A stretch of DNA of 64,000 bases, taken from contig NZ_MWFK01000001.1 in the NCBI RefSeq assembly GCF_002078175.1, positions 1,736,001 to 1,800,000 on the forward strand, written 5' to 3'. Within the stretch, counting starts at the first letter, position 1, and every line of letters begins with the position of its first letter. Below are positions 62,328 to 64,000 of the stretch, piece by piece. The DNA is from Streptomyces sp. M41(2017). Lineage in GTDB: Bacteria; Actinomycetota; Actinomycetes; Streptomycetales; Streptomycetaceae. A program made the position numbers and the translations under genes. The notes under the pieces are model-generated. The model made no database searches, had not been told where the DNA came from, and worked only from the letters and a program-made list of their open reading frames with translations.

Positions 62328-62354
62328 CAACTGCCCTCCATCTACGGGCAGTTG
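62328..62354. promoter_or_regulatory. 9-9-9 dyad in cassette B
   Basis: CAACTGCCC, a 9-nt spacer, then GGGCAGTTG. A homologous element (23 of 27 bases) lies at 63629-63655 in cassette C. It is a candidate operator or promoter control site. Confidence 0.6.
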
Positions 62355-62403
62355 TTGGAAAGTTGTTTATGACTAGTAGCCAAGTGGGGACAACTTAACC
62401 ATA

Positions 62404-62416
62404 GTTGGCAACCAAC
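62404..62416. promoter_or_regulatory. GTTGG-N3-CCAAC in cassette B
   Basis: GTTGG (62404-62408), CAA, CCAAC (62412-62416). The same GTTGG-N3-CCAAC pattern is at 63705-63717 in cassette C, both between the regulator and the small gene. Confidence 0.55.
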
Positions 62417-62497
62417 CTGGCCAAGTTGGCGGAAGTTTTGCCTCCCCATCGTGGCCGGTCCCCCTGCCGGCCCTCCTTCCACCGCAGGAGGAACCAC

Positions 62498-62686
62498 ATG
62501 CCCGTCATCGCCCTCCTCTCCGCCGTCTTCGTCGTCGGCTTCGAGCAGCTGGTCCAGTGGCAGTACGGTCCGTCCGGCATCGTCGGACTGCTGCTGCTCG
62601 CCATCGGGATCAAGGCCAAGAGCCCCACGTGCAGCTCCATCGGGGCGGTCGTGCTCGCCCTGATGGTCTCGGGCCCGGCTCTGTGA
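62498..62686 (+). CDS. Small two-helix membrane protein B
   Basis: This 62-residue protein reads MPVIALLSAVFVVGFEQLVQWQYG, a loop, then GIVGLLLLAIGIKAKSP with a third hydrophobic patch. The FEQL-V/I-QW-x-YG motif is shared with C. It probably has two membrane helices with a short cytoplasmic turn. The ribosome site AGGAGG lies seven bases before the ATG. Function unknown. Confidence 0.75.
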   Translation: MPVIALLSAVFVVGFEQLVQWQYGPSGIVGLLLLAIGIKAKSPTCSSIGAVVLALMVSGPAL

Positions 62687-62713
62687 GCTGCGCGGTACCG
62701 CATCCGGGAGGCC

Positions 62714-63616
62714 TCAGCCCGAGAGCACCAGCTCGGAACTGATGGTCTCCCACAGCGCGTTGAACCACAGGTGGGACTGCTCCACGAACGTCGTGTCCCG
62801 CAGCCCCGCGCCCTGGGCGAAGGGGAAGAGCGTGGAGCGGGTGCCCTGGACGTCGTACAGCTGCAACTGCTCATGGTCGATCTCCTCCTCCCGCCGGGCG
62901 AGCGTGTAGTACGCGAAGAGCGCCTCGACGCCGTTGAGCAGGTACAGCTTCACCGGCGGGGTGAACGGCAGCGCCCGGAAGGTGACGCGGACATCGACGC
63001 CGTGCGAGGAACGCAGGGCCAACAGGTTGTGCCGCAGCACCTGCCCCTGCGCGTTGCGGTTGGCGAGCCAGTTGCGCTGGAGCCGGCTGTCGGTGCGGGC
63101 GTCGACGGGCGCCGGGAAGGCCAGGTCGATGTCACTGCTCGGAAGCAGCACCCGGACGTCCACCCTGGCCGGTTTCATGCGTCCGGCGTGAATCTGACGC
63201 AGCGGCTCCCCCATCGCCAGGGTCAGCGAGATCGACGTGAGACACAGCGCGTCGATCTCCACGTGCGGGGCGCGGAACGCGGCCGTCACCCGTGCGCCGA
63301 GTGCCACCGTGGTCGGCTGCGGCACGGCTTCCGGGCCGGTCAGAACCCTCTCGGGAGGCTCCGCGACGGTCGCCGGGCTCCCCTTGGACACGTCGACGAG
63401 CAGGTGCTCCGACTGGAGGATGCGCAGCGCCTGGCGCACCGCGCCGCGCTCGACCCCGAACTCGTCGGCCAGCCTGGCCTGGGTGGGCATGCGCTCGCCG
63501 GCCCGCAGCTGACCGGACCTGATCCGGCTGCGCAGCTCGTCGGCCACCTCGCGGTGTGACCTGGGTGGCCGTGGTGACCTCTTCCGCCCGTTGACGGCGG
63601 CATGTTCCGGCTCCAC
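62714..63616 (-). CDS. Winged-helix (GntR-like) regulator, cassette C
   Basis: This 300-residue regulator has a helix-turn-helix (about 25-85: SGQLRAGERMPTQARLADEFGVERGAVRQALRIL) and the shared C-terminal domain: NLLALRSSHGVDVRVTF, ALPFTPPVKLYLLNGVEALFAYY, TFVEQSHLWFNALWETI. It is a paralogue of regulator B. GTG 63616 is preceded by a TAGTGT -10-like hexamer (63623-63628) with no ribosome site, consistent with leaderless translation; a TTG at 63622 is the alternative. It ends 27 bp from small gene B. Confidence 0.82.
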   Translation of the reverse strand: MEPEHAAVNGRKRSPRPPRSHREVADELRSRIRSGQLRAGERMPTQARLADEFGVERGAVRQALRILQSEHLLVDVSKGSPATVAEPPERVLTGPEAVPQPTTVALGARVTAAFRAPHVEIDALCLTSISLTLAMGEPLRQIHAGRMKPARVDVRVLLPSSDIDLAFPAPVDARTDSRLQRNWLANRNAQGQVLRHNLLALRSSHGVDVRVTFRALPFTPPVKLYLLNGVEALFAYYTLARREEEIDHEQLQLYDVQGTRSTLFPFAQGAGLRDTTFVEQSHLWFNALWETISSELVLSG

Positions 63617-63628
63617 GACCAAACACTA

Positions 63629-63655
63629 CAACTTCCCGCCATCTTTGGGCAGTTG
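63629..63655. promoter_or_regulatory. 9-9-9 dyad in cassette C
   Basis: CAACTTCCC, 9 nt, GGGCAGTTG. It matches 23 of 27 bases of 62328-62354; the arms keep eight of nine pairings. Similarity continues to its right, including TTATGA. Confidence 0.6.
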
Positions 63656-63703
63656 CCGGATAGGTGGTTATGAGTCGTCCCAACATGGAGATAACTAGGA
63701 GTG

Positions 63704-63718
63704 AGTTGGTCGCCAACT
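63704..63718. promoter_or_regulatory. AGTTGG-N3-CCAACT dyad in cassette C
   Basis: AGTTGG (63704-63709), TCG, CCAACT (63713-63718) form a perfect dyad. It matches the GTTGG-N3-CCAAC core in cassette B (62404-62416). Confidence 0.6.
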
Positions 63719-63835
63719 TGCACAACATGGTCAAGCTTCCAGGGGGTTGGCCGCCTGAGCATCGCCTGCGGATCGGGTGACGGGGCGGACGGTCCTCAAC
63801 GGGGTTCGCCTCCCCGTCCCGAAGGAGGGACCGTC

Positions 63836-64000
63836 ATGCCGCTCATCGCCCTCGCCGTCGCCGCCCTCGCCATCGGATTCGAGCAGCTCATCCAGTGGAA
63901 ATACGGGCCGATGGGCATCATCGCGTTCGTCGCACTGTCCGTCGGCCTCAAGGCCAAGAACACCATGATCAGCGGCATCGGGGCGGTGATCCTCGTGATG
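63836..64000 (+). CDS. Small two-helix membrane protein C (partial)
   Basis: The 55 visible residues (MPLIALAVAALAIGFEQLIQWKYG, GIIAFVALSVGLKAKN) match small protein B closely, including the FEQLIQW-x-YG motif and KAK after the second segment. The gene runs off the right edge. The ribosome site AAGGAGG lies seven bases before the ATG. It is the divergent partner of regulator C. Confidence 0.75.
   Translation, partial: MPLIALAVAALAIGFEQLIQWKYGPMGIIAFVALSVGLKAKNTMISGIGAVILVM

Overview
The window is chromosomal DNA from a Streptomyces-type actinomycete. It is very GC-rich, third codon positions are nearly all G or C, GTG/TTG starts are frequent, and characteristic genes are present (a SARP regulator, msiK, phoRP/phoU, mshA, an NlpC/P60 hydrolase, BTAD, DUF397 and whiJ-type proteins). 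From memory, the order msiK ... rlmB-cysS-ispF-ispD-carD ... phoP-phoR/phoU ... gpmA ... mshA matches the conserved core of the S. coelicolor chromosome. I could not check this by alignment.

Layout. Positions 1-1243 hold the 5' part of a SARP regulator on the minus strand. Positions 1534-8650 hold an Asp/Tyr-repeat membrane protein, tRNA-Thr(TGT), the shared sugar-ABC ATPase MsiK, a sugar nucleotidyltransferase and a DoxX-like protein. Positions 8765-13675 are the minus-strand set carD, ispD-ispF (overlapping), cysS and rlmB. Positions 14400-18400 are the phosphate-control block: a lipoprotein, then phoP-phoR (overlapping, minus) diverging from phoU plus a Cys-rich metallothionein-like gene across a PHO box. 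Positions 18543-22908 hold a secreted protein, a VOC protein, a whiJ-like trio (HATPase, XRE, DUF397) and a winged-helix protein. Positions 23319-27567 encode secreted proteins (FG-GAP, lipoprotein, propeller/Ig-like). A chloramphenicol-phosphotransferase homologue follows at 27683.

Positions 28348-32048 look like a decayed integrated element. A 25-nt repeat (24/25 identical) lies at each end, the right copy being the 3' end of gpmA. Inside are a frameshifted tyrosine-integrase remnant and a few hypothetical genes. Core genes resume with gpmA, an MFS exporter, DUF2000, AraC, a beta-helix protein, a YbjN-like protein, mshA, a methyltransferase, an NlpC/P60 hydrolase, a receiver-PP2C protein, DUF2516, an HbhA-like protein and an XRE regulator.

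Positions 45993-57061 are accessory and redox/stress-flavoured. They include an N-terminally short HxlR gene, two ECF sigma factors each beside an NAD(P)-binding oxidoreductase gene, a frameshifted F420-nitroreductase/hemerythrin gene, an SDR, a HelD/HelR-like helicase, and a TetR/quinone-oxidoreductase pair whose promoter carries a SoxR-box-like dyad.

The most unusual region is 57105-64000. It holds a double-APH-domain protein followed by three successive cassettes. Each cassette is a minus-strand winged-helix (GntR-like) regulator with an unusual shared C-terminal domain, divergent from a ~62-aa two-helix membrane protein. Cassettes two and three also share intergenic dyads. A HAD phosphatase is coupled to the second regulator. 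I do not recognise this arrangement as a described system. The window ends inside the third small gene.
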